NCBI GenBank assembly: GCA_031267345.1
Contig: JAIRZG010000042.1
Coordinates: forward strand, 1-18,171
Reading direction: 5' to 3'
DNA from: Zoogloeaceae bacterium
GTDB taxonomy: Bacteria > Pseudomonadota > Gammaproteobacteria > Burkholderiales > Rhodocyclaceae
Length of the DNA: 18,171 nucleotides
A program made the position numbers and the translations under genes. Every line of letters starts with the position of its first letter. Position 1 is the stretch's first letter. Positions 1 through 8,308 of the stretch are shown piece by piece. The notes under the pieces are model-generated. The model searched no databases. It was given only the letters and a program-made list of their open reading frames with translations, and was not told the origin of the DNA.

Positions 1-3000
1 AAAACCGATGTATTCGGAAACCTTGTGTCCCGGCAACTGCCCGCCTTCGCCGGGTTTCGCCCCTTGCGCCATCTTGATCTGAATCTGGTCGGCGTTGGCG
101 AGATATTCAGCGGTCACGCCAAAGCGTCCGGAAGCCACCTGCTTGATGGCGGAGCGCAGCGAATCGCCTTCCTGAAACACATAGTCGCGCTCAATGCGCG
201 ACACGCCGATGACTTCGGAGAGCTTTTGCCCCGCCTTCAAGGGCGCGAAGCGGCGGGCGTCCTCGCCGCCTTCGCCGGTGTTGGATTTGCCGCCGATGCG
301 GTTCATGGCGATGGAAAGCGTGGTATGCGCTTCCGTGGAAATGGAACCCAGCGACATCGCTCCGGTGGTAAACCGCTTGACGATTTCCTTTGCCGGCTCC
401 ACTTCGGAGAGCGGCACGGGCGCGCCCGCCGGTTTGAGGGCAAAGAGGCCGCGCAGGGTCAAGTGGCGTCGGGTCTGGTCGTTGATGAGACGCGCGTATT
501 CCTTGTAGGTGTCATAGTTGCCGGAACGGGTGGCGTGTTGCAGTCGGGCGATGGCGTCCGGCGTCCACAAGTGTTCTTCCGCCCGCGCGCGGAAGGCGTA
601 TTCGCCGCCCGCGTCCAGCATATCGACCAGCATCGGGTCGGCGGAAAAAGCCGCCTGGTGCAAACGCAGGGCTTCTTCCGCAACTTCAAACACGCCGATG
701 CCCTCGATCCTGCTGGGTGTGCCGGTAAAGTATTTGTCGACAAACGCCTGTTGCAGCCCCAGCGCCTCGAAAATCTGCGCGCCGGTATAGGACATGTAGG
801 TGGAAATGCCCATCTTGGACATTACCTTGCGTAGCCCCTTGCCGATGGCCTTGACATAGTTCGCCACATTTTTTTCCATCTTTTCAGCGTCGCCTTTCGC
901 CAGCGCGCACAAGGTGGAAAGCGCCAGGTAGGGATGCACGGCTTCCGCGCCAAAACCGCCCAACAGCGCGAAATGGTGCGTTTCCCGCGCCGATCCGGTT
1001 TCCGCCACCAGTCCGGTGGAAGTCCGCAACCCGCCCTTGACCAGATGTTGGTGAATGGCGGAGGTCGCCAGCAGGGCGGGGATCGCCAGATGATCTTTAT
1101 CCATGCGCCGATCGGAGACGATGAGAATGTTCGCGCCCTGCTTTACCGCGTCTTCGGCTTCCGCCGCGAGCGAAGCCAGCCGCGCTTCTATGCCTTCCTT
1201 GCCCCAGGCGACGGGATAGCAGATGTTCAATTCATGCGACTTGAACCTGCCGTCCGTGTATTTGCCGATATGCCGGATTTTCTCCATGTCGCCTTCCAGC
1301 AGCACCGGCTGCGCGACTTCCAGACGAATCGGCGGATTGATGTCGATGGTGTTCAAAAGATTCGGCTTGGGGCCGATGAAGGAGACCAGCGACATCACCA
1401 GTTCCTCGCGGATCGGGTCAATCGGCGGATTCGTCACCTGCGCGAACAACTGCTTGAAATAGCCGTACAGCGTCTTGGGACGATGCGAGAGCACGGGCAG
1501 GGCGCTGTCGTTGCCCATCGAACCGGTGGGTTCATCGCCGCTCGCCGCCATTGGCGCAAGAATGAACTTGATGTCTTCCTGCGTGTAACCGAATGCCTGT
1601 TGACGGTCGAGCAGCGCCGTCGCGTTGTCGTCCGTGGCTTCTTCCACCACTGGCACTTCATCCAGACGGATGCGGACTTTTTCGATCCACTCGCGGTACG
1701 GATGCGAGGCCGCCAGCGCGTCCTTCAGTTCCTTGTCGTCAATGACGCGCCCCTGATCCATGTCGATCAGGAACATCTTGCCCGGCTGCAAACGCCATTT
1801 CCTGACGATTTTACGCTCCGGAATCGGCAGTACGCCGGATTCGGAGGCCATCACCACCAGATCGTCATCGGTAATCAGATAACGCGCCGGACGCAGACCG
1901 TTGCGGTCCAGGGTCGCGCCAATCTGGCGACCATCGGTAAAAGCGACGGCGGCGGGGCCATCCCAGGGTTCCATCATCGCCGCGTGATATTCGTAAAAGG
2001 CGCGCCGGTTTTCATCCATGGTCGCGTGTTTTTCCCAGGCTTCGGGAATCAGCGTCATCATCGCGTGCGCCAGCGAATAACCGCTCATCACCAGTAATTC
2101 CAGCGCGTTGTCAAAAGCGGCGGAATCGGATTGACCGGGGTAATGCAGTGGCCATATTTTTTTCAGGTCGTCGCCCAGAAGCGGCGAAAAGGTAGCCTGC
2201 GAACGCGCCGTAAACCAGTTGACATTGCCACGCACCGTATTGATTTCGCCATTGTGGGCAATCATGCGGAAGGGATGCGCCAGATCCCAGGTGGTGAAGG
2301 TGTTGGTGGAAAAGCGTTGATGCACCAGCGCCAGGGCGGAGACCACACGCGTGTCCTGCAAATCCCGATAATAGAGTCCCACCTGTCCGGCCAGCAACAT
2401 TCCTTTGTAATTGACCGTGCGCGCGGAAAAGGAGGGGACGTAAAACTCGCCGCCATGCGTCAGCTTCAGCGCCTTGATGGCGTTGGCGCTGCGACGGCGG
2501 ATGACATAGAGCTTTCTTTCCAGCGCGTCGGTAGTCAACACATCCGCGCCGCGCCCGATGAATACCTGACGAATTACCGGCTCGACCGCGCGAACGGCGG
2601 CGGAGCCAATCGTGTCGTGGTCGATCGGCACATCCCGCCAACCCAGGATTACCTGCCCTTCCGCTTTGGCGTTACGCTCGATTTCCGCCTCGCAGGCTTG
2701 TCGGGAAGCCGCCTCGCGCGGCAGGAACAACATGCCCACGCCGTACTCGCCCGCCGCGGGCAGGGTCACGCCCAGCCTGGACATTTCTTCACGATAGAAC
2801 AGATCGGGTATCTGAATGAGAATGCCTGCGCCATCGCCTTGCAAGGGATCGGCGCCGACCGCGCCCCGGTGATCGAGATTTTTCAGGATCAACAATCCCT
2901 GCTCGATAATGCCGTGACTTTTCTGCCCCTTGATATGGGCAACGAACCCCACGCCGCAAGCGTCGTGCTCATGCGCCGGATCGTAAAGACCCTGTTGTTC

Positions 3001-3015
3001 AGGTGTGCCTGCCAT
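1..3015 (-). CDS. gltB: Glutamate synthase (NADPH) large subunit, 5' part; C-terminus lies outside the window
   Basis: The alpha subunit of glutamate synthase releases ammonia from glutamine and channels it to 2-oxoglutarate, giving two glutamates; it works in the cytoplasm with the GltD subunit. The minus-strand frame is open from ATG at 3015 to position 1 (1005 codons); family members are about 1500 residues. The protein begins MAGTPEQQGLYDPAHEHDAC, so Cys20 is the expected N-terminal nucleophile of the class II glutamine amidotransferase domain after removal of a 19-residue propeptide. The stretch encoded near 1380-1540 carries the family sequence SLGSMGNDSALPVLS. The last codons in the window read VASGRFGVTAEYL and then QIKMAQGAKPGEGGQLPG, inside the FMN-binding synthase domain. 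The 3Fe-4S cysteines should lie beyond the edge. A weak GAGGG ribosome site lies 11 bases before the ATG. Neighbour 3406 is divergent. Identity is very secure. Confidence 0.97.
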   Translation of the reverse strand, partial: MAGTPEQQGLYDPAHEHDACGVGFVAHIKGQKSHGIIEQGLLILKNLDHRGAVGADPLQGDGAGILIQIPDLFYREEMSRLGVTLPAAGEYGVGMLFLPREAASRQACEAEIERNAKAEGQVILGWRDVPIDHDTIGSAAVRAVEPVIRQVFIGRGADVLTTDALERKLYVIRRRSANAIKALKLTHGGEFYVPSFSARTVNYKGMLLAGQVGLYYRDLQDTRVVSALALVHQRFSTNTFTTWDLAHPFRMIAHNGEINTVRGNVNWFTARSQATFSPLLGDDLKKIWPLHYPGQSDSAAFDNALELLVMSGYSLAHAMMTLIPEAWEKHATMDENRRAFYEYHAAMMEPWDGPAAVAFTDGRQIGATLDRNGLRPARYLITDDDLVVMASESGVLPIPERKIVRKWRLQPGKMFLIDMDQGRVIDDKELKDALAASHPYREWIEKVRIRLDEVPVVEEATDDNATALLDRQQAFGYTQEDIKFILAPMAASGDEPTGSMGNDSALPVLSHRPKTLYGYFKQLFAQVTNPPIDPIREELVMSLVSFIGPKPNLLNTIDINPPIRLEVAQPVLLEGDMEKIRHIGKYTDGRFKSHELNICYPVAWGKEGIEARLASLAAEAEDAVKQGANILIVSDRRMDKDHLAIPALLATSAIHQHLVKGGLRTSTGLVAETGSARETHHFALLGGFGAEAVHPYLALSTLCALAKGDAEKMEKNVANYVKAIGKGLRKVMSKMGISTYMSYTGAQIFEALGLQQAFVDKYFTGTPSRIEGIGVFEVAEEALRLHQAAFSADPMLVDMLDAGGEYAFRARAEEHLWTPDAIARLQHATRSGNYDTYKEYARLINDQTRRHLTLRGLFALKPAGAPVPLSEVEPAKEIVKRFTTGAMSLGSISTEAHTTLSIAMNRIGGKSNTGEGGEDARRFAPLKAGQKLSEVIGVSRIERDYVFQEGDSLRSAIKQVASGRFGVTAEYLANADQIQIKMAQGAKPGEGGQLPGHKVSEYIGF

Positions 3016-3097
3016 TTGTACTTAATCCCTCATGTTTCCGGCGTTTGTTTTTGTCAGGCCGGAATCACTCCCCGTTCAGACCCGGGGAAAAGGCGGA

Positions 3098-3127
3098 AAT
3101 ATACCGCCGAACCGCAAGGTTTTTCAA
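3098..3127 (-). promoter_or_regulatory. Probable sigma-70 promoter of gltB
   Basis: Read on the minus strand, TTGAAA (3127-3122) is followed after 18 bases by TATATT (3103-3098), each matching five of six consensus bases. Transcription would start near 3090, giving a leader of about 75 bases before the gltB ATG. The -10 box is the loop of a perfect 5-bp inverted repeat, GGCGG at 3092-3096 and CCGCC at 3104-3108, which could be an operator or a chance GC-rich flank. Confidence 0.5.
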
Positions 3128-3338
3128 GCAATCTTTACGAATCAGAAGCCAGGGATCAGGAATCAAATCCGCTCGTCATTGTCATTTCCACGCAACGACG
3201 CGGCGGAATCCCCGTCCAACCCGAACGTCCCCGCGCCAACCGCCAAGGCATATGCGTGTTGCCGCTTTCGTCTTGAAAGTCCACGACAGTCCGTCACCGC
3301 CGGACGACGAAGCCTCCAACGCCAGCGCATGAGAATCC

Positions 3339-3368
3339 CTGGCAATGATTATGTTCTTTTGATATACT
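3339..3368 (+). promoter_or_regulatory. Candidate promoter of the sensor kinase/HD-GYP operon
   Basis: CTGGCA (3339-3344, four of six consensus bases) and TATACT (3363-3368, five of six) are separated by 18 bases. The predicted transcript start near 3375 leaves only about 30 bases before the ATG at 3406. No clear Shine-Dalgarno sequence is visible there. Confidence 0.35.
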
Positions 3369-3405
3369 CCGGCCTTCTGTCCGATCTGATGTCATCGACA
3401 TTGAT

Positions 3406-6400
3406 ATGTTTGCGGCGCGTTTTCTCGTTCTGGCGGTCTGCCTGACGGCGGTCTGCCTTTTTGCTGCGGTCAGGCCATCCAGCGCGCAGGACAACGATTT
3501 CCCCAAAAGCTTCCGCGACATTCCCGGCATCACGCGCGAGGAAGTTCAGGCGATCGAGAAGGCGCTGGCGGGGCGCAAGTCGTTTTCCTACGGCGCGCTG
3601 GAAAGCACCGAATGCTTTTATCGGGACGACGGTTCGCTCGACGGCTACATGGCGTCGCTTGCCGGGTTGATGAGCGATTTTTTCGGCGTTCCTTTCGAGG
3701 TAAAAGTTTACAACTGGAACGATCTGCGGCGGGGCGTCCGTAGTGGCGAGATCGATTTTTCCAGCGATTTCGATCCCGACAACAGCAGCCATGCGCAGGC
3801 GTTGATCATGGGGCGACCGTTCCGCGAGCGTTCCATCAAGTTCGTCAGCCTCGCCGACGACGCGTCGTTTTTTGAGGCCGATTTTTACGGCTCGCCGCGC
3901 GTCGCTTTCATGCGCGACTCGATCGCCGAGACCCTGGCCGTTCCGCATTTGCGAAAACAGTATGGCAATAGGCTGATCATCGTCCGCGTAGACGACCTGG
4001 CGAACGTCGCCGATATGCTGCGCCGCAGGGAAGTGGATCTGTTCGTCGCCGACGACGCCTGGACGGAGAACTTCATCGGCAATCCGGACATCGTCGTCGA
4101 CACCTTCCGCCCCCTGCTCTACAAGCGCGTGGCGATAACGACCAGTAATCCCGAATTCGCCCCGATCATCGGCGCCTTGAGCAGAGCTTTCCCTCCCCGG
4201 AACCTGAGGCGTCTCCACATGATGCACCATGAGGGAAAGATGCGCTTTTTTCACAAGATTTTCGTGGATAGCCTGAACGAAGCCGAGCGCAGCTATTATG
4301 AAAACAGGATTCGTGCCAGCGTCCCCGTGCCCGTCGGCGCCAGTTCCACCAATTATCCCGTCGAATTCTACGACGAAAATGAAAAACGCTGGAGCGGGAT
4401 CGGCATCGAAATTCTCGCCGAAATCAGCGAAATCACCGGCTTGAAGTTCCGCACGGTCGAATTCGCCAGGGACAACTGGCCACTCCTGCTGAAAATGCTC
4501 AGAAACGGCGATCCCGACGCGCCGATGGTGCTGGATATGGCTTATAACGAAAACCGCGCCCGGGATTTCCTGCTCGCCGACAAACCCTATCTATCGGATC
4601 ACTACGCGCTCGTCTCGTCCGCCAATCTCAGGGATCTCCGGCACGACGAGGTGCTTTACCACCGCGTCGGGCTTTTACAGGATAGCGCCTATGCCGATGT
4701 TTTTCAGCAATGGTTTCCCAGTCATACGAACACGATCTATTTCAGTTCCCAGTCCGAAGAGTTCAAGGCGCTCGAGGAGGGACGCATCGATCTGATGATG
4801 CTCAGCCAGATGCACTTTTCCTATGTCACCAATTTTCTGAGGCGGACGGATTTCGATATCAATCTGGTTTTCGAGGATCCGCAACGCACCGGCTTTGGTT
4901 TCGGCAAGGGGCAGAGCGAATTGCGCGGCATCATCAGCAAGGCGCAAGCGCTGGTCGATACCCAGAGCATCGTCAGGCGCTGGGAATACTCAATTTTCGA
5001 CTATCGGAGCGAGGACGCGCAGACCCGCGCCATTCTGCTGGGCAGCACCAGCATCTTCATGCTGCTGGTCATCATGCTGCTGATTCTGCTGTTGGCGCAG
5101 CGCCGCCGTGAAGGCAACCGTTTGCGCACGCTGGTCGCCGAGCGCACCAACGAACTGGCGGAGCAGGTCAAAGCCACCCAGTTCGCCTCCGAAGCCAAGA
5201 GCCGTTTTCTGGCGGGCATGAGCCACGACATGCGTACGCCACTCAACGCCATCGTCGGTCTTTCCAAGCTGGCGTTGACCGACGATAAGGGTGGCGACAA
5301 ATCGCGGAATATCCAGAATATCCACAATGCCGGTCTCACCCTGCTCTCTTTGGTCAACGACCTGCTGGATATTTCCAAGATCGAGGCCGGGCGTTACGAA
5401 TTGTCGCCCGTGAACTACGAAACCCCCAGCCTGATCGACGATACGATCACCGTGAATAGCGTCCGCCTTACCGGAAAACCCGTCGCCTTCCGGCTGAATC
5501 TGGACGAAACCCTGCCCCTGCGGATTTACGGCGACGATCTGCGCGTGCGGCAGATTTTCACCAACCTGCTCTCCAACGCCTTCAAATACACGGAGCGCGG
5601 CAAAGTGGAATGGACGCTTTCCTGGAAGCGGGACGGCGATTTCGTCTGGCTGATCTCCTCGGTGCGGGATACGGGCATCGGCATTCGTCCGGAAAACCTG
5701 CAAAAAATCTTCTCCGACTACAACCAGATCGACGTCAACGCCGTTCGCAAGACCGAAAGCACGGGGCTGGGACTGTCAATCGCCTGGAATCTGGCGAAAC
5801 TGATGAACGGCGAACTGACGGTGGAGAGCGAATACGGCAAGGGTTCGGTTTTTTCCGCGCGCATTCGTCAGGGCTTCATCGACGACGAACCGATTGGCGC
5901 AGAACTGGCGCGAAAGCTGCGCCAGTTCCAGTATTTCGCCGCGCAAGCACCGAGCGAAGCGCGGATCGTCTACCGTGATCTGAGCCATGCCGCCGCGCTG
6001 GTGGTCGACGACGTGGAAAGCAATCTGGAGGTTGCCGCAGGAATGATGCGGCGTTACCGGATGCGCGTCGATTGCGCGCTCGGCGGTTGGCAGGCAGTCG
6101 ATATGGTGCGGGCGGAGCACGTCCGCTACGACATTATTTTCATGGATCACATGATGCCGGATATGGACGGAATCGCGTCGTTGCGCGCGATCCGCGCCAT
6201 CGGCGGCGAATACGCCGGCTCCGTGCCCGTCGTCGCGCTCACGGCGAACGTCATCGCGGGCAACGAGCAGCGGTTTCTGGAAAGCGGCTTTCAGGCGCTT
6301 CTCGCCAAGCCCCTCGATATGCGGCAACTGGACGCCGTGCTCTCGCGCTTCCTCCACGGCTGGGAAAAGGCGGCGCCGATCGCGCAAACAGAGAACGCGG

Positions 6401-7032
6401 ACGGCAGGCGGGCGGACACGAAAGACGCGCCGCCGCCGTTGCTGCCGTTGCTGCAAAACGCGAACGTTTTCGGCCTGGACGTCAGGGACGCCCTGAAACG
6501 GTTTGCGGGCGACGCGCAAGCGTATTGGCTGGCGCTGGAAGCCTACGCGCGGCAAATGCCCGCTCTGCTGGAAAAAGCGCGGGAGGTCTCCGGGGAAAAA
6601 CTCGCCGATTATATCGTCGTCATGCACGGGATCAGGGGCGGCAGTCTGGGCGTGGGCGCGGCGCTAGTCGGCGAGAAGGCGGCAGAACTAGAGGAAGCGG
6701 CGCGCAAGGGGAATATTGCTTTCGTTCTGACGCGTAACGCAGAATGCCGCGAAACGGCGGAGCGACTGCTGATGGATCTGTCGGCGCTGCTGGCGAAAGG
6801 CGGCAGAGCGGAAAAGCCGCTCAGGGAAGCGCCCGACGCCGAAACGCTCGCCAGACTCAAGGCGGCTTGCGTCGCCTACGATATGGACGGCGTGGACGCG
6901 GCGATGGCGGAACTGGAAGCCTGCCGCTATCGAATCCGTCAGGATCTGGTCGTCTGGCTGCGCGAACAGGCGCGGGCGATGGAATTCGCGCGTATGGTCG
7001 AAGCGTTGGCGAAATCGGAAAACGGAAGGTGA
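3406..7032 (+). CDS. Hybrid sensor histidine kinase with tandem solute-binding (PBPb) sensor domains, receiver and Hpt
   Basis: A 1208-residue membrane sensor of the EvgS/BvgS architecture. In order: signal peptide (about 1-27, hydrophobic then PSSAQ); two SBP_bac_3-like Venus-flytrap domains (about 58-275 and 306-527) placed in the periplasm; one transmembrane helix (about 543-566); a short coiled linker with no PAS domain; HisKA with SHDMRTPLNAIVG, phosphoacceptor His607; HATPase_c with N box N720/N724, DTGIGI 755-760 and TGLGL 786-790; receiver with acidic pair D868-D869, phosphoacceptor D914 (FMDHMMPDMDG) and K968; C-terminal Hpt with His1074 in MHGIRGGSLGVGA. The ATG at 3406 is chosen because it starts the signal peptide, although no good ribosome site precedes it. 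The stop lies 3 bases before the response regulator, so the two are an operon. Ligand unknown; this domain class usually binds amino acids or small organic acids. Confidence 0.94.
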   Translation: MFAARFLVLAVCLTAVCLFAAVRPSSAQDNDFPKSFRDIPGITREEVQAIEKALAGRKSFSYGALESTECFYRDDGSLDGYMASLAGLMSDFFGVPFEVKVYNWNDLRRGVRSGEIDFSSDFDPDNSSHAQALIMGRPFRERSIKFVSLADDASFFEADFYGSPRVAFMRDSIAETLAVPHLRKQYGNRLIIVRVDDLANVADMLRRREVDLFVADDAWTENFIGNPDIVVDTFRPLLYKRVAITTSNPEFAPIIGALSRAFPPRNLRRLHMMHHEGKMRFFHKIFVDSLNEAERSYYENRIRASVPVPVGASSTNYPVEFYDENEKRWSGIGIEILAEISEITGLKFRTVEFARDNWPLLLKMLRNGDPDAPMVLDMAYNENRARDFLLADKPYLSDHYALVSSANLRDLRHDEVLYHRVGLLQDSAYADVFQQWFPSHTNTIYFSSQSEEFKALEEGRIDLMMLSQMHFSYVTNFLRRTDFDINLVFEDPQRTGFGFGKGQSELRGIISKAQALVDTQSIVRRWEYSIFDYRSEDAQTRAILLGSTSIFMLLVIMLLILLLAQRRREGNRLRTLVAERTNELAEQVKATQFASEAKSRFLAGMSHDMRTPLNAIVGLSKLALTDDKGGDKSRNIQNIHNAGLTLLSLVNDLLDISKIEAGRYELSPVNYETPSLIDDTITVNSVRLTGKPVAFRLNLDETLPLRIYGDDLRVRQIFTNLLSNAFKYTERGKVEWTLSWKRDGDFVWLISSVRDTGIGIRPENLQKIFSDYNQIDVNAVRKTESTGLGLSIAWNLAKLMNGELTVESEYGKGSVFSARIRQGFIDDEPIGAELARKLRQFQYFAAQAPSEARIVYRDLSHAAALVVDDVESNLEVAAGMMRRYRMRVDCALGGWQAVDMVRAEHVRYDIIFMDHMMPDMDGIASLRAIRAIGGEYAGSVPVVALTANVIAGNEQRFLESGFQALLAKPLDMRQLDAVLSRFLHGWEKAAPIAQTENADGRRADTKDAPPPLLPLLQNANVFGLDVRDALKRFAGDAQAYWLALEAYARQMPALLEKAREVSGEKLADYIVVMHGIRGGSLGVGAALVGEKAAELEEAARKGNIAFVLTRNAECRETAERLLMDLSALLAKGGRAEKPLREAPDAETLARLKAACVAYDMDGVDAAMAELEACRYRIRQDLVVWLREQARAMEFARMVEALAKSENGR

Positions 7033-7035
7033 GGA

Positions 7036-8139
7036 ATGGAAAAGCGGGCAAAAATCATGTTGGTGGACGACGATATGTCCGTCCTCGCCATAGGCAAGAA
7101 TATGTTGAAGGATCGCTACGAGGTCTATCCCCTGCCTTCGGCGGCCAAGCTCTTTGAAACGCTGGCGCACGTCCTGCCGGATATGATCCTGCTCGACATC
7201 GAAATGCCGGAAATGAACGGCTACGAGGCGATGCGCCGCCTGCGCGCCGACAGTCGCCTCTACGGCGTGCCAGTGATCTTCGTTACCGCCCGCGCGGACG
7301 AGCGCAGTGAACTGGAAGGCTTGAGCATGGGCGCGATCGATTATGTCTCCAAGCCATTTTCCGCCCCGCTCCTTTTGAAGCGCGTCGAAAACCACCTGCT
7401 GACGGCGTTGCAAAAGCAGGAACTGGCGCGCTACAACACCGACCTGCAAGGTCTGGTGCGCCAGCAGACCGGACACATCGTCGATCTGCAAAACTCGGTG
7501 TTGTGCACGGTGTCCAACCTGATCGAATTCAGGGATGACGTGACCGGCGGACACATCAACCGCACACGGGAATACTTGCGCCTGTTGATCGAAGCCCTGG
7601 CGCGTGAAAACCTCCATCGGGAAAAGGTCGCCCGCTGGGATATGAATTTCCTGCTTCCTTCCTCGCAGTTGCACGACGTGGGCAAGATCGCGATCAGCGA
7701 CGCCATTCTGAACAAGCCGGGCAAGCTGACGCCGGAAGAGTTCGAGATTATGAAGACGCACGTCGTCATCGGCATGCGCATCATCGAAAGAATCGAACAG
7801 AATACGGCGGAACACGCCTTCCTGCGCTACGCCAAGGTTTTCGTCGCCACCCACCACGAGAAATGGGATGGTAGTGGTTATCCGCTGGGTCTCTCTGGCG
7901 AGGACATTCCGCTGGAAGGACGGCTGATGGCGATCGCCGACGTATACGACGCGCTGATTTCCAGACGCTCCTACAAGCCGCCGCTTGCCGCCGCGAAAGC
8001 GGAGCGTATCATCGTCGCGGGCGGCGGAACGCATTTCGATCCGTCGCTGACGGAGATATTCCAGAAGGTATCCGACGGCTTCGCGGAGATCGCGGCGCAG
8101 GGAATCCGTCGCGCCCCAACGCCATCGGAGGTCTCTTGA
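7036..8139 (+). CDS. Response regulator with HD-GYP domain, predicted c-di-GMP phosphodiesterase (RpfG-like)
   Basis: A 367-residue cytoplasmic regulator. The N-terminal receiver (about 5-120) has the acidic pair in MLVDDD and phosphoacceptor Asp54 in LLDIEMPEMNGYEAM. After a helical linker comes an HD-GYP phosphohydrolase domain (about 150-355) with the motifs of active enzymes: TGGHINRT (His173), HDVGKI (His213-Asp214), KPGKLTPEE, HHEKWDGSGYP (His273-His274, GYP 281-283) and IADVYDA (Asp302, Asp305). HD-GYP proteins hydrolyse the second messenger c-di-GMP, affecting motility, biofilm or virulence traits; here activity is probably controlled by phosphorylation from the upstream kinase through its Hpt. 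A purine-rich ribosome site (GGAAGGTGAGG) overlaps the end of the kinase gene, and the gap is 3 bases, so translation is likely coupled. All visible metal ligands are present. No DNA-binding domain is seen. Confidence 0.95.
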   Translation: MEKRAKIMLVDDDMSVLAIGKNMLKDRYEVYPLPSAAKLFETLAHVLPDMILLDIEMPEMNGYEAMRRLRADSRLYGVPVIFVTARADERSELEGLSMGAIDYVSKPFSAPLLLKRVENHLLTALQKQELARYNTDLQGLVRQQTGHIVDLQNSVLCTVSNLIEFRDDVTGGHINRTREYLRLLIEALARENLHREKVARWDMNFLLPSSQLHDVGKIAISDAILNKPGKLTPEEFEIMKTHVVIGMRIIERIEQNTAEHAFLRYAKVFVATHHEKWDGSGYPLGLSGEDIPLEGRLMAIADVYDALISRRSYKPPLAAAKAERIIVAGGGTHFDPSLTEIFQKVSDGFAEIAAQGIRRAPTPSEVS

Positions 8140-8144
8140 GGTTA

Positions 8145-8165
8145 TACTCCTTGAAAAAAGGAGTA
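8145..8165 (+). promoter_or_regulatory. Perfect 8-bp hairpin covering the ribosome site of a mini-ORF
   Basis: TACTCCTT (8145-8152) and AAGGAGTA (8158-8165) are exact reverse complements around a GAAAA loop. The 3' arm contains AAGGAG, an ideal Shine-Dalgarno sequence six bases before the ATG at 8170, so folding would hide it. Alternatively TATACT at 8143-8148 is a -10 box for argD transcription starting near 8155; in that case only the 3' arm would be in the RNA. No good -35 box is seen. Confidence 0.4.
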
Positions 8166-8169
8166 CGAC

Positions 8170-8193
8170 ATGGACAGTAGAACAGGTATCTAG
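8170..8193 (+). CDS. Possible seven-codon leader peptide (MDSRTGI) upstream of argD
   Basis: ATG at 8170 is preceded by AAGGAG with six-base spacing, stronger than the ribosome site of argD itself. The ORF reads Met-Asp-Ser-Arg-Thr-Gly-Ile-stop, and the Arg codon is AGA, generally rare in GC-rich genomes. It sits 116 bases before argD and just ahead of three hairpins, the layout of an attenuator leader. A single Arg codon is weak for classic ribosome-stalling attenuation, and it may be a chance ORF. Confidence 0.25.
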   Translation: MDSRTGI

Positions 8194-8201
8194 ACTTGCC
8201 C

Positions 8202-8224
8202 CTCTCTTCCGGCAGGAATGAGAG
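8202..8224 (+). promoter_or_regulatory. Leader hairpin between the mini-ORF and the terminator
   Basis: CTCTCTTCC (8202-8210) pairs with GGAA-T-GAGAG (8215-8224) across a GGCA loop with one bulged T, giving nine base pairs. An alternative pairing of CTTCC (8206-8210) with GGAAG (8229-8233), extendable through GCC/GGC into the foot of the following terminator, is mutually exclusive with this stem. Confidence 0.3.
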
Positions 8225-8233
8225 AACAGGAAG

Positions 8234-8258
8234 GGCGGCGTGTGCCGCCATTTTGTTT
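8234..8258 (+). terminator. Intrinsic terminator (or attenuator) between the signalling operon and argD
   Basis: GGCGGC (8234-8239) and GCCGCC (8244-8249) form a perfect 6-bp GC stem with a GTGT loop, followed by ATTTTGTTT. It lies 95 bases after the HD-GYP stop and 51 bases before the argD ATG. The plain reading is termination of the signalling operon. If argD transcription starts upstream, it would act as an attenuator. Confidence 0.55.
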
Positions 8259-8263
8259 CTGAT

Positions 8264-8287
8264 CTGCCTTGTTTTTTGTCAAGGCAG
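8264..8287 (+). promoter_or_regulatory. Hairpin just upstream of the argD ribosome site
   Basis: CTGCCTTG (8264-8271) and CAAGGCAG (8280-8287) are perfect 8-bp complements around a T-rich 8-base loop. The stem ends 5 bases before AAGGA (8293-8297), the likely argD ribosome site, so it could influence argD translation or protect the 5' end of the message. It could also be a second, weaker terminator arm. Confidence 0.4.
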
Positions 8288-8308
8288 CCAATAAGGATTG
8301 ATTTTTCG

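Larger units (their letters stand above)
3016..3405. other. Divergent intergenic region between gltB and the sensor kinase operon
   Basis: About 390 bases without a convincing gene. It holds the gltB promoter near 3098-3127 and a weaker candidate for the kinase operon at 3339-3368. The middle, roughly 3130-3330, shows no recognisable protein or RNA. A short segment near 3170-3220 loosely resembles degenerate intergenic repeats of the CGTCATT...GGAATCC type common in betaproteobacteria, but the arms do not pair well. Confidence 0.6.

Noticed and set aside
3170..3220. Degenerate intergenic repeat resembling CGTCATTCC...GGAATCC elements
   Set aside because: The arms do not pair convincingly and no second copy was seen in the window.
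934..3276. Two long plus-strand ORFs (934-2097 and 2131-3276) opposite gltB
   Set aside because: gltB is unmistakable on the minus strand over 1-3015. The plus-strand products match no family and reflect codon bias on the opposite strand.
6688..8034. 448-codon minus-strand ORF
   Set aside because: It is antisense to the kinase end and the HD-GYP gene, both with complete motifs. The translation is low-complexity and unlike known proteins.
8240..8308. Upstream GTG start for argD
   Set aside because: The 23-residue extension begins inside the terminator hairpin and is not ArgD-like. MSHLMNTYNRLPVAF matches family N-termini.
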